A stretch of 64,000 bases of DNA from UBA11475 sp045655805 (GCA_045655805.1 JAZOPZ010000003.1:1-64000); one strand, 5' to 3'. Counted from the first letter of the stretch, positions 16,503 to 25,555 are shown. Notes: generated from the sequence alone by a model not told the origin. Program-made: numbers and translations.

Positions 16503-17207
16503 ATGCGTATAAATAAATATCTTGCGGAAAGCGGGGTGTGTTCAAGAAGAGCCGCCGACAAACTTATTGAAGACGGTGAAGTAAAAATTAACGGTCTCGT
16601 TGCTAAACTAGGGGATGAAGTTGACCCTGACGATTGTTTAGTTACAGTTTCAGGTAGACCGGTTAGCGTCGTTAGAAAATTTGACTATTTTATGATGAAT
16701 AAACCAAAAGGTTTCGTTTGTACGGTAAAAGACGATAAGGGTAGAAAAACCGTTATGGATTTATTACCGCCAAATATCGCAAGAGTTTTTCCTGTGGGTA
16801 GGTTGGACTACGATACCGAGGGCTTATTACTTTTTACCAACGACGGTGATTTAACTTATAAACTTACTCACCCAAAAAATGAAGTACCTAAAACTTATTT
16901 AGTAAAAACTGAAACGGCAATTTCGGACGAAGGTTTAAAAATGCTCCGTAACGGTGTTATGATTGACGGTGTTAAAACTAAAAAATGTCATATTAGTCTT
17001 ATTGAAAGGGGACATAAAGGGACAAAACTTCACATAACCATTACCGAAGGCAAAAATAGACAAATCCGTAAAATGATCGAGGCTGTAGGACATCAAGTGG
17101 ACTTTTTAAAACGCATAAAAATTGGCGATCTTACCATAAGCGGGATGAATCGTGGCGACGTTAGAAGACTTACTCCTACCGAAGTGAATTATCTTTTGAA
17201 TATCTAA
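16503..17207 (+). CDS. rluB: Pseudouridine synthase, RsuA/RluB family
   Basis: The enzyme isomerises a uridine in rRNA. B. subtilis RluB acts on 23S rRNA. The 234-residue protein starts with an S4 RNA-binding domain (MRINKYLAESGVCSRRAADKLI) followed by the catalytic domain with GRLDYDTEGLLLFTNDGDL, where the Asp of RLD is catalytic. The C-terminal part carries KNRQIRKMIEAVGH. AAGGAA lies eight bases before the ATG. Placing RluB after scpAB and dacF follows Bacillus order. An RsuA activity on 16S rRNA cannot be excluded. Confidence 0.9.
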   Translation: MRINKYLAESGVCSRRAADKLIEDGEVKINGLVAKLGDEVDPDDCLVTVSGRPVSVVRKFDYFMMNKPKGFVCTVKDDKGRKTVMDLLPPNIARVFPVGRLDYDTEGLLLFTNDGDLTYKLTHPKNEVPKTYLVKTETAISDEGLKMLRNGVMIDGVKTKKCHISLIERGHKGTKLHITITEGKNRQIRKMIEAVGHQVDFLKRIKIGDLTISGMNRGDVRRLTPTEVNYLLNI

Positions 17208-17235
17208 AAAAGTCGGCATTTTGCCGACTTTTTAA
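17206..17235. terminator. Bidirectional terminator between rluB and lexA
   Basis: The stem AAGTCGGC/GCCGACTT is flanked by A and T runs on both sides, so it can end both convergent genes. Confidence 0.85.
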
Positions 17236-17242
17236 GTTTTTA

Positions 17243-17836
17243 TTAAAATTTTCTAATTAATCCTTGAACTTTGCCTAAAACGATAATTTCATCATAAATC
17301 ATATCGTCCATAGCGTCGTTTTCTGGGTGTAAAACGATTTTACCGTTACGCCTAAAAAATCTTTTAACGGTTGCTGAATCTTCAATAAGTGCAACTATAA
17401 TATCGCCGTCGTCAGCAGAACTTTGTTTTTTAACAATAATTTTATCTCCGTTAAAAATACCTGCGTTTATCATACTGTCACCACTTACATTTAACGCAAA
17501 ACAATCTTCGCCATTGCCAAATTCCGAGGATAGTGGGAAATACCCCTCCAAATTTTCAACGGCAAAAATCGGTTGACCAGCAGTAACCGTACCAATAATA
17601 GGAATAAGTTCAACGGAATCTGATTTCTTTGAAAGACCTATTGCTCTATTTTTAGTGGGGGATTTAGTTATCAATCCCTTTGCTTTTAATCTTTCAAGAT
17701 AATCGTAAACGGTAGCCGTTGATTTTATGCCTAAATTATTTTGAATTTCACGAATTGAAGGCGGATAGCCGTTTTCTGTTAAAAAATTATCAACGTATTC
17801 GTAAACAGCCTGAATCCTTTGTTCTATTTTCTTCAT
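17243..17836 (-). CDS. lexA: LexA repressor
   Basis: SOS repressor and self-cleaving S24 peptidase of 197 residues. The N-terminal winged HTH includes YPPSIREIQNNLGIKSTATVYDYLERL. The Ala86-Gly87 scissile bond is in TVTAGQPI. The catalytic dyad is Ser121 in GDSM and Lys158 in TVKRF. AGGTGA lies just before the ATG at 17836. The open frame extends 19 codons further upstream, but that part contains the promoter. A sequence GAACATTTGTTT overlaps the -35 region and fits autoregulation. Confidence 0.96.
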   Translation of the reverse strand: MKKIEQRIQAVYEYVDNFLTENGYPPSIREIQNNLGIKSTATVYDYLERLKAKGLITKSPTKNRAIGLSKKSDSVELIPIIGTVTAGQPIFAVENLEGYFPLSSEFGNGEDCFALNVSGDSMINAGIFNGDKIIVKKQSSADDGDIIVALIEDSATVKRFFRRNGKIVLHPENDAMDDMIYDEIIVLGKVQGLIRKF

Positions 17837-17852
17837 ATTATCACCTGTAAGC

Positions 17853-17891
17853 ATTATAGCACTAAAAAAGCAAAAAGTCAAACAAATGTTC
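17853..17891 (-). promoter_or_regulatory. lexA promoter with SOS box
   Basis: On the minus strand TTGACT (17876-17881) and TATAAT (17853-17858) are separated by 17 bp. GAACATTTGTTT (17880-17891) differs in one arm base from the Gram-positive SOS box GAAC-N4-GTTC and touches the -35 element. Confidence 0.8.
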
Positions 17892-17961
17892 AATTTTTGT
17901 AAAATTTTTTGAAAATATCTGATTTTAGACGGTATTTTCGCAAAAAAAAACTAGCCAAGCG

Positions 17962-17990
17962 TTTACAACTTATTAAAAATTTGTTATAAT
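17962..17990 (+). promoter_or_regulatory. Promoter of the membrane protein-pncB-lspA operon
   Basis: TTTACA (17962-17967) and TATAAT (17985-17990) are separated by 17 bp. AACAAATATGGAGG follows with the ribosome site. Confidence 0.75.
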
Positions 17991-18012
17991 ATAACAAATA
18001 TGGAGGTGTATT

Positions 18013-18501
18013 ATGGCTCTTAAAACTAACGTAAAACTTCAAAGATTATTTTTAGCGTTTGCAGTACTCGTTTCAGCAGGCGCTGCGCTTACTTTGGCAA
18101 TTATAGACGGTATTGAAGAATTTGCTATAACTTCGCATCCTGTACTAACTTTTTTCTTTATTTTAGTTGCAGGTATTGCCGTTACGTTGCTTTTAAGTTT
18201 TTTAGCGTTCCGTAATACTTGGCACGGCTTTTTAGGTTTCATAGTAGCGTTCGTTGCGCTTTTATATGCGTTTATCGACGTTATCAAACTTGAATGGTGG
18301 ATTATTCTTATCTCAATGATTGCTTATATTTTCGTAGCAAGTGCAGTCGTTATATTATTTAACGGCAGTAAAACTGAAGATTCGGCGCTCAATGAACACA
18401 AAGAATATAAAAATTACAAAGAAAGACAAGCAGAAAAAGAGGCTTTAGAGGCTGAACAACCTATAGAACCGTTGCCTGAAATAAAAACTTTTAAAGATTA
18501 A
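18013..18501 (+). CDS. Small four-helix membrane protein, unknown function
   Basis: A 162-residue protein with about four hydrophobic segments (LFLAFAVLVSAGAALTLAII, FFFILVAGIAVTLLLSFLAF, FLGFIVAFVALLYAFI, WIILISMIAYIFVASAVVIL). A charged cytoplasmic tail of about 40 residues rich in Glu and Lys follows. GGAGG lies before the ATG. I do not recognise a family. It is three bases from the pncB open frame and likely first in an operon with pncB and lspA. Confidence 0.8.
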   Translation: MALKTNVKLQRLFLAFAVLVSAGAALTLAIIDGIEEFAITSHPVLTFFFILVAGIAVTLLLSFLAFRNTWHGFLGFIVAFVALLYAFIDVIKLEWWIILISMIAYIFVASAVVILFNGSKTEDSALNEHKEYKNYKERQAEKEALEAEQPIEPLPEIKTFKD

Positions 18502-18519
18502 TTTTTGCGGGGCAGAGTT

Positions 18520-19965
18520 ATGAAAAGAAATCTTACGCTTTTGACTGATTTGTATCAACTTACTATGATGAACGGCTATTTTAAGCACGCCGATAAAAAG
18601 GAAGTTGCCGTATTCGATTTGTTTTTTAGACAAAACGGTATGATAACTTATTCGCTTGCTTGTGGGCTTGAACAAGTGGTTGATTACATATTGAACTTGA
18701 AATTTGGCGAAGAGGAAATAGAGTACCTTAAAGTTTTAGGTATCTTTTCTGAAGAATTTTTGTCTTTCTTAAAAGATTTCAAATTTACCGGCGACGTTTA
18801 CGCCGTGCCTGAAGGTACGGTGGTTTTTCCTGGTGAACCTATTTTAACGGTTAAAGCACCAGTTATTGAGGCTCAACTTATTGAAACTGCTTTGCTCAAT
18901 ATTATTAACCACCAAACGCTTATTGCTAGTAAGGCTGCAAAAGTTAGGTACGCAGCAAAAGGTGATAGCGTGCTTGAATTCGGTTTAAGAAGAGCGCAAG
19001 GTCCAGACGCTGGTATTTACGGTGCAAGGGCAGCCGTTATAGGCGGTTGTGATTCTACTTCAAATGTGCTTGCTGGTAAAATGTTTGATATTCCCGTGGC
19101 TGGTACTCACGCGCATAGTTGGGTAATGAACTTTAAGGACGAATATACTGCGTTTAAGGAATACGCAAAAGTATATCCAAACAACTGCCTTTTATTAATA
19201 GATACTTTCGATACTTTAAAAAGTGGTGTGCCAAACGCTATTAAAGTTTTCAAAGAATTGCGCGCAAGTGGTTACGAACCAGTTGGTATAAGATTAGATT
19301 CAGGTGACCTTGCATATCTTTCTAAAAAAGCAAAAAAGATGATGGCTGACGCAGGATTTCCTAATGCAAAAGTTTGCGCGTCGGGTGATTTAGACGAATA
19401 TTCTATAAATTCGCTCAAGCAACAAGGGGCTGAAATTCAAATTTGGGGCGTTGGTACTAAACTTATTACTAGTGCCGATATGCCTGCTCTTGGTGGCGTC
19501 TATAAACTTGCTGAAATTATAAATGAAGACGGCACTTCTTTGCCAAAAATCAAAGTTTCAGATAATACTGCAAAAATTACAAACCCAGGTTTCAAAAATA
19601 TTTATCGTGTTTACGATAATGCAACGGGCAAGGCGGAGGCTGACTTTATTTTCTTGCGTAGTGAGGGTGATTACGATACTTCAAAACCACTCGTTTTAAC
19701 CCACCCGTTTGAACATTGGAAGAAAATTACTTTCGAAAATTATACTTTAAGAAAGTTACAACAAGATATTATCGTAGGTGGTAAACTCGTTTACAAAATG
19801 CCTACACTTAAAGAAATTAAGGCTTATGCCGAAAAAGAATTAGAAACTTTTTGGGATGAATATAAGCGTTTAGATAATCCACACGTATATAAAGTTGATT
19901 TATCTGATGCTTTATACGATTTAAAGAGTGAATTACTTGCAAAAATTAGAGATAAAAAAGCATAG
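18520..19965 (+). CDS. pncB: Nicotinate phosphoribosyltransferase
   Basis: The enzyme joins nicotinate and PRPP (with ATP) to nicotinate mononucleotide in NAD salvage. The 481-residue length fits the long bacterial form. The N-terminal LLTDLYQLTMMNGYF is a family hallmark, followed by VFDLFFRQNG, FGLRRAQGPDAG with the catalytic region near residue 165, GTHAHSWVM and VGIRLDSGDLAYLSKKA. The ATG at 18520 (GGGGCAGAG upstream) is preferred to the TTG at 18505. Confidence 0.95.
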   Translation: MKRNLTLLTDLYQLTMMNGYFKHADKKEVAVFDLFFRQNGMITYSLACGLEQVVDYILNLKFGEEEIEYLKVLGIFSEEFLSFLKDFKFTGDVYAVPEGTVVFPGEPILTVKAPVIEAQLIETALLNIINHQTLIASKAAKVRYAAKGDSVLEFGLRRAQGPDAGIYGARAAVIGGCDSTSNVLAGKMFDIPVAGTHAHSWVMNFKDEYTAFKEYAKVYPNNCLLLIDTFDTLKSGVPNAIKVFKELRASGYEPVGIRLDSGDLAYLSKKAKKMMADAGFPNAKVCASGDLDEYSINSLKQQGAEIQIWGVGTKLITSADMPALGGVYKLAEIINEDGTSLPKIKVSDNTAKITNPGFKNIYRVYDNATGKAEADFIFLRSEGDYDTSKPLVLTHPFEHWKKITFENYTLRKLQQDIIVGGKLVYKMPTLKEIKAYAEKELETFWDEYKRLDNPHVYKVDLSDALYDLKSELLAKIRDKKA

Positions 19966-19975
19966 AAGGGTATAA

Positions 19976-20557
19976 ATGAACGATAAAAAGAAAAGCATTT
20001 TAAAGTTGGTGCTTTTTCAAGTAGCAATTCCGTTGTTAGTATTAGGCGCGTTGATTTCTTTTGACCAACTAACAAAACTTTATATCGACAAAAACTACGA
20101 ATTAAACGGACCAAGAAAGGATTTTATTAAAGACTTTTTTGGTTTTGCCTACGTACGCAATACTGGTGCGTCTTTTAGTATGCTTGCAGGTAAAGATTGG
20201 GGGCAAACCTTTTTTCAAATAATTACTCCAATTGCGCTTGTTGGCTATGTCGTATTGTACTTTTTTGTGGGTAGAAAGCGTTGGTTTTTGCGTTACGGTA
20301 TAGTTTTAACAACGGCGGGAACTATAGGTAATTATATCGATAGACTTGCTTACAGTTACGTAATTGACTTTTTAAGTTTTTCGTTCTTTGATCTTGATTA
20401 CGCTATTTTTAACTTTGCAGATATCTTTTTATGCGTTGGTATCGGTGTAATTTTAGTACATTATTTTTTCTTGGATGACGACGCTATTTTTAAGTTCAAA
20501 AAGAAAGAAGAAAAATCACCCGTTCAGCCTGAAACGGAAGTAGGTAACGATGGATAA
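19976..20557 (+). CDS. lspA: Lipoprotein signal peptidase II
   Basis: This membrane aspartyl protease removes signal peptides from prolipoproteins after lipidation. The 193-residue protein has four transmembrane helices. The catalytic aspartates are in GNYIDRL and FNFADIFL, and the conserved VRNTGASFS and DQLTK motifs are present. A charged C-terminal tail of about 25 residues is longer than usual. It precedes an RluD-type synthase, the common lspA-rluD (ylyB) pair, with an 8-base overlap. The lipoprotein at 49667 is one likely client. Confidence 0.95.
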   Translation: MNDKKKSILKLVLFQVAIPLLVLGALISFDQLTKLYIDKNYELNGPRKDFIKDFFGFAYVRNTGASFSMLAGKDWGQTFFQIITPIALVGYVVLYFFVGRKRWFLRYGIVLTTAGTIGNYIDRLAYSYVIDFLSFSFFDLDYAIFNFADIFLCVGIGVILVHYFFLDDDAIFKFKKKEEKSPVQPETEVGNDG

Positions 20558-21455
20558 GTTTAACTTTATCGTATCTGAAGAATACGCAGGCGAAAGAATA
20601 GACGTGTTTTTTTCAATCAAGACCGAATTAACTCGTTCACGCATAAAAAAACTTGCAGACGACGGCTTTTTGACCGTTTCAAACAAGTCTGTAAAGGTGA
20701 ATTATAAAGTGAAAGTTGGGGATGAAGTATTCTTAACCGTCCCTGACGTTGTTTCAGCGCAAATAGCCCCTAACGACGATATTGAACTCGACGTTATTTA
20801 TCAAGATGCTGATATAGCAGTTATAAATAAGCAACAAGGCCTCACCGTACACGCAGGCAATGGTACGGGGGATGAAACTTTAGTTAACGCATTGCTTTCA
20901 AGATTAGATAGTTTATCGGGTATTAACGGGGAATTACGCCCTGGTATCGTGCACAGAATAGACAAAAATACTTCTGGATTATTAGTCGTTGCTAAAAATG
21001 ATAAAGCGCACCTTTCGCTTGCATCTCAAATTGAAAGTAAAGAGTGCAAGCGCATATACAACGCATTGCTTGAAGGCGTGCTAAAAACCGACGAAGGTCG
21101 TATTGAAACTTTTATTGGTCGTGACTCAAAAGATAGAACGAAAATGGCTGTAACAAAATTCGGCAAAACGGCAATAACTGATTACAAAGTGCTTGCAAGA
21201 TATAAAAATTATACGCTTTGTGAATTTTCTTTACAAACTGGCAGAACTCATCAAATTAGGGTACACGCAAAACATATTGGTCACCCCGTAGTTGGTGATG
21301 CTGAATATGGTTTCAAAAACCAAAAATTCAACTTAAACGGGCAATTATTGCACGCTTGCAAACTAATATTAACACATCCGTCAACGGGCAAAGTGATGAC
21401 TTTTACTGCGCCTTTGCCGGATTATTTTGAAAAAATTCTCTCTATAATAAAATAA
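20550..21455 (+). CDS. Pseudouridine synthase, RluA/RluD family (YlyB-like)
   Basis: A 301-residue synthase acting on a structured RNA. An S4 domain (ERIDVFFSIKTELTRSRIKKL) precedes the catalytic domain with GIVHRIDKNTSGLLVVAKND, where the Asp is catalytic, and the closing GRTHQIRVHAKHIGHPVVGDAEYG. The order lspA then rluD-like gene matches lspA-ylyB of B. subtilis. The exact uridines modified cannot be told from sequence; helix 69 of 23S rRNA is the RluD target. Confidence 0.92.
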   Translation: MDKFNFIVSEEYAGERIDVFFSIKTELTRSRIKKLADDGFLTVSNKSVKVNYKVKVGDEVFLTVPDVVSAQIAPNDDIELDVIYQDADIAVINKQQGLTVHAGNGTGDETLVNALLSRLDSLSGINGELRPGIVHRIDKNTSGLLVVAKNDKAHLSLASQIESKECKRIYNALLEGVLKTDEGRIETFIGRDSKDRTKMAVTKFGKTAITDYKVLARYKNYTLCEFSLQTGRTHQIRVHAKHIGHPVVGDAEYGFKNQKFNLNGQLLHACKLILTHPSTGKVMTFTAPLPDYFEKILSIIK

Positions 21456-21470
21456 AGAACGGAATAACTT

Positions 21471-22787
21471 ATGGCAAAACCACTTGTAGCGATCGTCGGT
21501 AAACCAAACGTTGGCAAATCGACTTTCTTTAATAGAATAGTAGGACAAAAAATTTCAATCGTAAAAGACCAACCAGGCGTAACGCGTGATAGACTTTACG
21601 CTGATGCAGAATGGTGTGGCAAGCAATTTACACTCGTTGATACGGGTGGTCTTGAACTGCGCTCTGATGACGAAATGTGGTCACATATCAAAAAACAAGC
21701 GGAAATCGCTATTGACACCGCTGACGTTATTATATTTTTTACCGACGTAAAAACGGGCATAAACAGTAACGACGAAGAAGTTGCTTTAAAACTTAAAAAG
21801 TCGGGTAAGCCCGTAGTTTTGGCTGTCAATAAAATGGATAATTACGACGCTTCTTTGTTGTACGAGTATTATAATCTTGCTCTCGGTGAACCTTTTGGCA
21901 TTTCAGCAGAACACGGCACTGGTACTGGCGACCTTTTAGACGAAGTAGTTTCGTATTTTGACAGCGTTGACGTAGATAAAGACGACGATAGTTTAAAAAT
22001 TGCAGTAGTTGGCAAACCTAATGCAGGTAAATCAAGCCTTTGTAATAGACTTTTAGGTATCGAAAGAACAATTGTTTCAGATATTGCAGGCACTACTAGG
22101 GACGCTATCGACAGTAAGTTTGAATTTCAAGGTAAACAATACACGCTTATTGATACGGCAGGTATTCGTAAAAAACGTTCTGTTGACGAGGATATCGAAT
22201 ATTATAGTGTTTTAAGAGCGCTTGCGGCAATAAGGCGTGCTGACGTTTGTATTATGATGATTGACGCTGTTGATGGTATTACCGAGCAAGACGTTAAAAT
22301 ATTAGGCTACGTTCACGAACAAGGCAAACCGTCAATCGTTTGTATGAATAAGTGGGATTTAATTGAAAAAGACACTTATACAATTAATAAATTCGACGCA
22401 AAACTTCAAGAAGATTTGAAGTTTATGGATTATTTTAAATCAATTTATATTTCTGCAAAAACCGGTTTAAGAACGGAAAAACTTCTTAAAATAGTTGAAG
22501 AAGTTTATGCAAACGCCCACTTTAGGGTTACTACGGGTAAATTGAACGAAATGATTATTGATGCCGTCCGTATGAACGAACCACCTTCATATAAAGGTAA
22601 AAGACTTAAGATTTTATACGGTTCGCAAATTTCAGTTGCTCCACCCGTGTTTTTATTCTTTGTTAACGACGTAACTTTATTGCATTTCTCTTACAAGAGA
22701 TATCTTGAAAACGAAATAAGACGTGCTTTCAATTTCGAAGGCACTCCGATTAGAATCATCGTTAGAGAGCAAGAAAAAGATAATTAG
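21471..22787 (+). CDS. der: Ribosome-associated GTPase Der (EngA)
   Basis: An essential GTPase for 50S subunit assembly with two tandem G domains and a C-terminal KH-like domain, 438 residues. G domain 1 has GKPNVGKSTFFNR, DTGGL and NKMD. G domain 2 has GKPNAGKSSLCNR, DTAGIRKK and NKWD. The KH part contains PPSYKGKRLKILYGSQ and the ending FNFEGTPIRIIVREQ. One base separates the stop from plsY, a frequent der-plsY pairing in Bacillota. Confidence 0.96.
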   Translation: MAKPLVAIVGKPNVGKSTFFNRIVGQKISIVKDQPGVTRDRLYADAEWCGKQFTLVDTGGLELRSDDEMWSHIKKQAEIAIDTADVIIFFTDVKTGINSNDEEVALKLKKSGKPVVLAVNKMDNYDASLLYEYYNLALGEPFGISAEHGTGTGDLLDEVVSYFDSVDVDKDDDSLKIAVVGKPNAGKSSLCNRLLGIERTIVSDIAGTTRDAIDSKFEFQGKQYTLIDTAGIRKKRSVDEDIEYYSVLRALAAIRRADVCIMMIDAVDGITEQDVKILGYVHEQGKPSIVCMNKWDLIEKDTYTINKFDAKLQEDLKFMDYFKSIYISAKTGLRTEKLLKIVEEVYANAHFRVTTGKLNEMIIDAVRMNEPPSYKGKRLKILYGSQISVAPPVFLFFVNDVTLLHFSYKRYLENEIRRAFNFEGTPIRIIVREQEKDN

Positions 22788-22788
22788 T

Positions 22789-23556
22789 ATGATAGATTTA
22801 AGATTGCTTTTGGTTTTACTTGCAATTTGTTCTTACTTTATAGGCAATTTAAGTAACGCCATAATAATTTCAAAACTTAAGAAAAGCGACATAAGAAAGT
22901 TGGGAAGTGGCAATCCCGGAACTTTGAATATGAGTAGGAATTTTGGCATAAAAATAGGCCTACTTACCTTGTTTTTAGATGCTCTTAAAGGGGCAATTCC
23001 TGCACTTATAGGATTTTTCGTTTTTAACGGAAAAACCTTAAACGGCATACCTTTTAATCTTGCTGATTTCGCAAAATACGCTTTCGGTTTGTGTGCGGTG
23101 CTTGGGCATATTTATCCTGCCATTTATAAATTTAAAGGTGGCAAGGGCATAGCGACGACTATCGGCGCGTTTTTGGCTTGTTCTTGCACTTCTGGTTTTG
23201 TGTGGGCGGTAGTGTCGATAACCTCGATTTTTGCTGCGCTAGCATTTATTTATATAACGGAGTTCGGCGCGATGGGTTCATTTATAGCGATAACTCCACC
23301 TGCTGTTGCAAACGGTATTTATTTGTTTTTAGAGTACGCTGGCTTGCCAGGGATTAGGGCGCAAGACGTATTGTATATGATTTCTTGTTTAACGATAGGT
23401 CTTATTTGCTTTTTTACTTGGATTGCACATCGTAAAAATATTGAGCGTATGCTTAAAGGTGAGGAGCACGCTACTTCAATTAAATCAATGATTGAAAGGC
23501 ACAAAAAAGCCAAAGAGCAGAAAAAACTTACTCAAGAAAATTTGACAAATAATTAA
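22789..23556 (+). CDS. plsY: Glycerol-3-phosphate acyltransferase PlsY
   Basis: This membrane enzyme transfers the acyl group from acyl-phosphate to glycerol 3-phosphate, the first step of phospholipid synthesis. The 255-residue protein has about five membrane spans and the motifs KLGSGNPGTLNMSRNFG, FKGGKGIATTIGA and AHRKNIERMLKGEE. The ATG at 22789 follows the der stop by one base. The open frame extends back into der but the family starts with this hydrophobic helix. Confidence 0.95.
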   Translation: MIDLRLLLVLLAICSYFIGNLSNAIIISKLKKSDIRKLGSGNPGTLNMSRNFGIKIGLLTLFLDALKGAIPALIGFFVFNGKTLNGIPFNLADFAKYAFGLCAVLGHIYPAIYKFKGGKGIATTIGAFLACSCTSGFVWAVVSITSIFAALAFIYITEFGAMGSFIAITPPAVANGIYLFLEYAGLPGIRAQDVLYMISCLTIGLICFFTWIAHRKNIERMLKGEEHATSIKSMIERHKKAKEQKKLTQENLTNN

Positions 23557-23562
23557 AAAATT

Positions 23563-23591
23563 TCATAAAGATTAAAATCCTCTCATATACT
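23563..23591 (+). promoter_or_regulatory. Sigma-E-type sporulation promoter of spoIVA
   Basis: TCATAAA (23563-23569) fits the B. subtilis sigma-E -35 KMATAWW. CATATACT (23584-23591), 14 bp later, differs from the -10 CATACANT at one base. spoIVA is a known mother-cell sigma-E gene. Confidence 0.72.
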
Positions 23592-23618
23592 ATCGTAAAG
23601 TGTGTGGGAGGTTTTTTA

Positions 23619-25097
23619 ATGGAAAATTACGACATTTATAAAGATATAGCCCGTCGTAGTGGTGGGGATATTTACGTAGGTGTGGTCGGGCCCGTTAGGA
23701 CGGGAAAGTCTACCTTTATTTCAAAATTCGTTGAAACTACTATTTTACCAAATATTAGTAATAAACTTCAAAAGCAAATTGCTCTTGATGAAACGCCTCA
23801 ATCAGCCGACGGAAAAACCGTTATGACAAGTCAACCTAAATTTGTTCCTGCTAACGCCGTAAAGGTGCAGTTTAAAAACAAAATTCACGCAAATTTTAGA
23901 TTAGTTGATTGCGTTGGGTATTTTGTTGACGGGGCTTTAGGACAGGAAGAAGACGGTAAACCTCGTATGGTTAAAACGCCTTGGTCAGAAGAAGAAATTC
24001 CTTTTGAAAAAGCAGGCGAAATTGGCACAAAAAAGGTTATAACTGATTATTCTACAATAGGTATCGTCGTCACGACGGACGGCAGTATTGGTGAAATTCC
24101 TAGAGCAAATTATATAAAGGCTGAAGAGAGAGTTATTGATGAACTGAAAGAGTTGCAAAAACCTTTCGTAGTGCTTTTGAATTGCAAAGATACTAGTTCT
24201 CAAGACGCTCAAAAATTGCGTACCGAACTTGAGGAAAAATATTGTGTTCCCGTACTTGCCATTAACGCTTTAAATCTTACGACTGAAGATATTTCCGCTA
24301 TAATGGAGAAGGTATTGTACGAGTTTCCGACTTGTTCGTTTGACGTTTCTTTGCCCGATTGGATGCAGTCTCTTTCGGAAGACGACGAAATTATTACTTC
24401 TATTGCTACAAAATTAAAAGAAGTATCTAAAAATGCTTCTAAAATGAAAGATTTTTTATGCTTTGAAGATAAGTTTGAGTGTGGTGAAGATATTAAATCC
24501 TTTGGTGCAACCGACTTGAATCTTGCCGATGGTAGGGCAAAATTTAAAATTGAACCTAAAGAAACTCTTTTTTACGAAGTGTTGAGTAAAGAGTGTGGCG
24601 AAGATATCGACGGTGATTACGAATTATTAAGTTACGTAAAGAACTTGTCTGAGGCAAAGCGAGAGTATAAAAAGTTAAAGTATGCGTTAGAGTGCGCTAA
24701 AGAAACTGGTTACGGCATAGTTGAGCCAGATGAGGAAACTCTTCAAATTGAAGAACCGATTTTAACTAGACAAAGTGGTAAATACGGCGTAAAATTTAAG
24801 GCAAGTGCTCCAAGTTTGCATATATTAAACGTTGATTTGTCAACGGAAGTTTCACCAATAGTCGGTTCAAAAGAGCAAAGTGAAGAACTTATCAATAAAC
24901 TTTCGGAAGACTACGCTGAAGACCCTAAAAAAATTCTTTCTACAAATATTTTTGGAAAAACCTTAAACGAACTTATCGGCGATGGTTTAAAGAGAAAAGC
25001 AACAAATATTTCTAGTGAAACTCAAGGCAAAATGCGTAAAACAGTTACTAGAATTATAAATGAAAACAAAGGTGGGGTTATTTGCATTTTACTGTAA
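23619..25097 (+). CDS. spoIVA: Stage IV sporulation protein A
   Basis: This ATPase polymerises on the forespore surface in the mother cell and forms the basement layer of the spore coat. The 492-residue length is normal. The Walker A GPVRTGKST is at about 24-32 and the switch region is DCVGYFVDGALG. The characteristic TPWSEEEIPFEKAGEIGTKKVI and TDGSIGEIPR follow, and the hydrophobic C-terminus GGVICILL anchors to SpoVM/membrane. GGGAGG lies upstream of the ATG. Together with yabP and ytfJ it is strong evidence that the organism is a spore former or descends from one. Confidence 0.97.
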   Translation: MENYDIYKDIARRSGGDIYVGVVGPVRTGKSTFISKFVETTILPNISNKLQKQIALDETPQSADGKTVMTSQPKFVPANAVKVQFKNKIHANFRLVDCVGYFVDGALGQEEDGKPRMVKTPWSEEEIPFEKAGEIGTKKVITDYSTIGIVVTTDGSIGEIPRANYIKAEERVIDELKELQKPFVVLLNCKDTSSQDAQKLRTELEEKYCVPVLAINALNLTTEDISAIMEKVLYEFPTCSFDVSLPDWMQSLSEDDEIITSIATKLKEVSKNASKMKDFLCFEDKFECGEDIKSFGATDLNLADGRAKFKIEPKETLFYEVLSKECGEDIDGDYELLSYVKNLSEAKREYKKLKYALECAKETGYGIVEPDEETLQIEEPILTRQSGKYGVKFKASAPSLHILNVDLSTEVSPIVGSKEQSEELINKLSEDYAEDPKKILSTNIFGKTLNELIGDGLKRKATNISSETQGKMRKTVTRIINENKGGVICILL

Positions 25098-25102
25098 AAC
25101 GC

Positions 25103-25131
25103 TTGACAACTATATTAGTATGTGCTAATAT
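25103..25131 (+). promoter_or_regulatory. Promoter and ArsR-type operator of the metal regulator
   Basis: TTGACA (25103-25108) and TAATAT (25126-25131) have a 17-bp spacer. The inverted repeat ATATTAG-N6-CTAATAT (25112-25131) covers the spacer and -10, as in ArsR/SmtB operators. A second copy precedes the ATPase. Confidence 0.85.
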
Positions 25132-25148
25132 TGCTTTGGGTGAAAGTT

Positions 25149-25490
25149 ATGAAATGTGATTGCTATAACCATAAAAAAATTACACTTTTATTATCGGAAG
25201 ATGAAACTTATTCTTCAACTGTTGGTGACCTTGCTAGCGTTTTTTCTTTACTTGGTGAGCCAAATCGTATGAAGATAGTTCTTGCACTCATGCAAGGGGA
25301 GTTGTGCGTGTATCATTTGTGTGAAATTACAGGTGGTAAGCAATCGGCGATTTCGCAACACTTAAAAAAGTTAAAAGACGGCAATATCTTGAAATCACGC
25401 AAGTCGGGTAATATGGTTTTATATTCTATTGCTGACGAGCACGTTAGAGATATCGTTTTGACTTCTATTAAGCATTTAGATTGTAAATAA
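25149..25490 (+). CDS. ArsR/SmtB-family metal-sensing repressor
   Basis: A 113-residue winged-helix repressor. The domain reads LASVFSLLGEPNRMKIVLALMQGELCVYHLCEITGGKQSAISQHLKKLKDGNIL, with the recognition helix around QSAISQHLKKL. Possible metal ligands are the two Cys in ELCVYHLC (the alpha-3 position of CadC/ArsR) and the N-terminal CDC, which resembles the CadC alpha-3N site for Cd/Pb/Zn. The ATG at 25149 is preferred over an upstream in-frame ATG at 25122, which lies inside the promoter. It is followed by a terminator and then the ATPase it presumably controls. Confidence 0.9.
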   Translation: MKCDCYNHKKITLLLSEDETYSSTVGDLASVFSLLGEPNRMKIVLALMQGELCVYHLCEITGGKQSAISQHLKKLKDGNILKSRKSGNMVLYSIADEHVRDIVLTSIKHLDCK

Positions 25491-25515
25491 AAGCGTTTTC
25501 TCGCTTTTATTTTTT
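25485..25515 (+). terminator. Terminator between the ArsR gene and the metal ATPase
   Basis: An 11-bp stem AAATAAAAGCG/CGCTTTTATTT is followed by T residues. It separates the regulator from the ATPase transcript, consistent with two promoters. Confidence 0.75.
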
Positions 25516-25542
25516 GAATAGTATATTAGTGTTTGCTAATAT
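25514..25542 (+). promoter_or_regulatory. Promoter and ArsR-type operator of the metal ATPase
   Basis: TTGAAT (25514-25519) and TAATAT (25537-25542) are separated by 17 bp. The same ATATTAG-N6-CTAATAT palindrome (25523-25542) lies at the same position relative to the -10 as in front of the repressor. Confidence 0.82.
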
Positions 25543-25555
25543 TGTGAGGTTAAAA

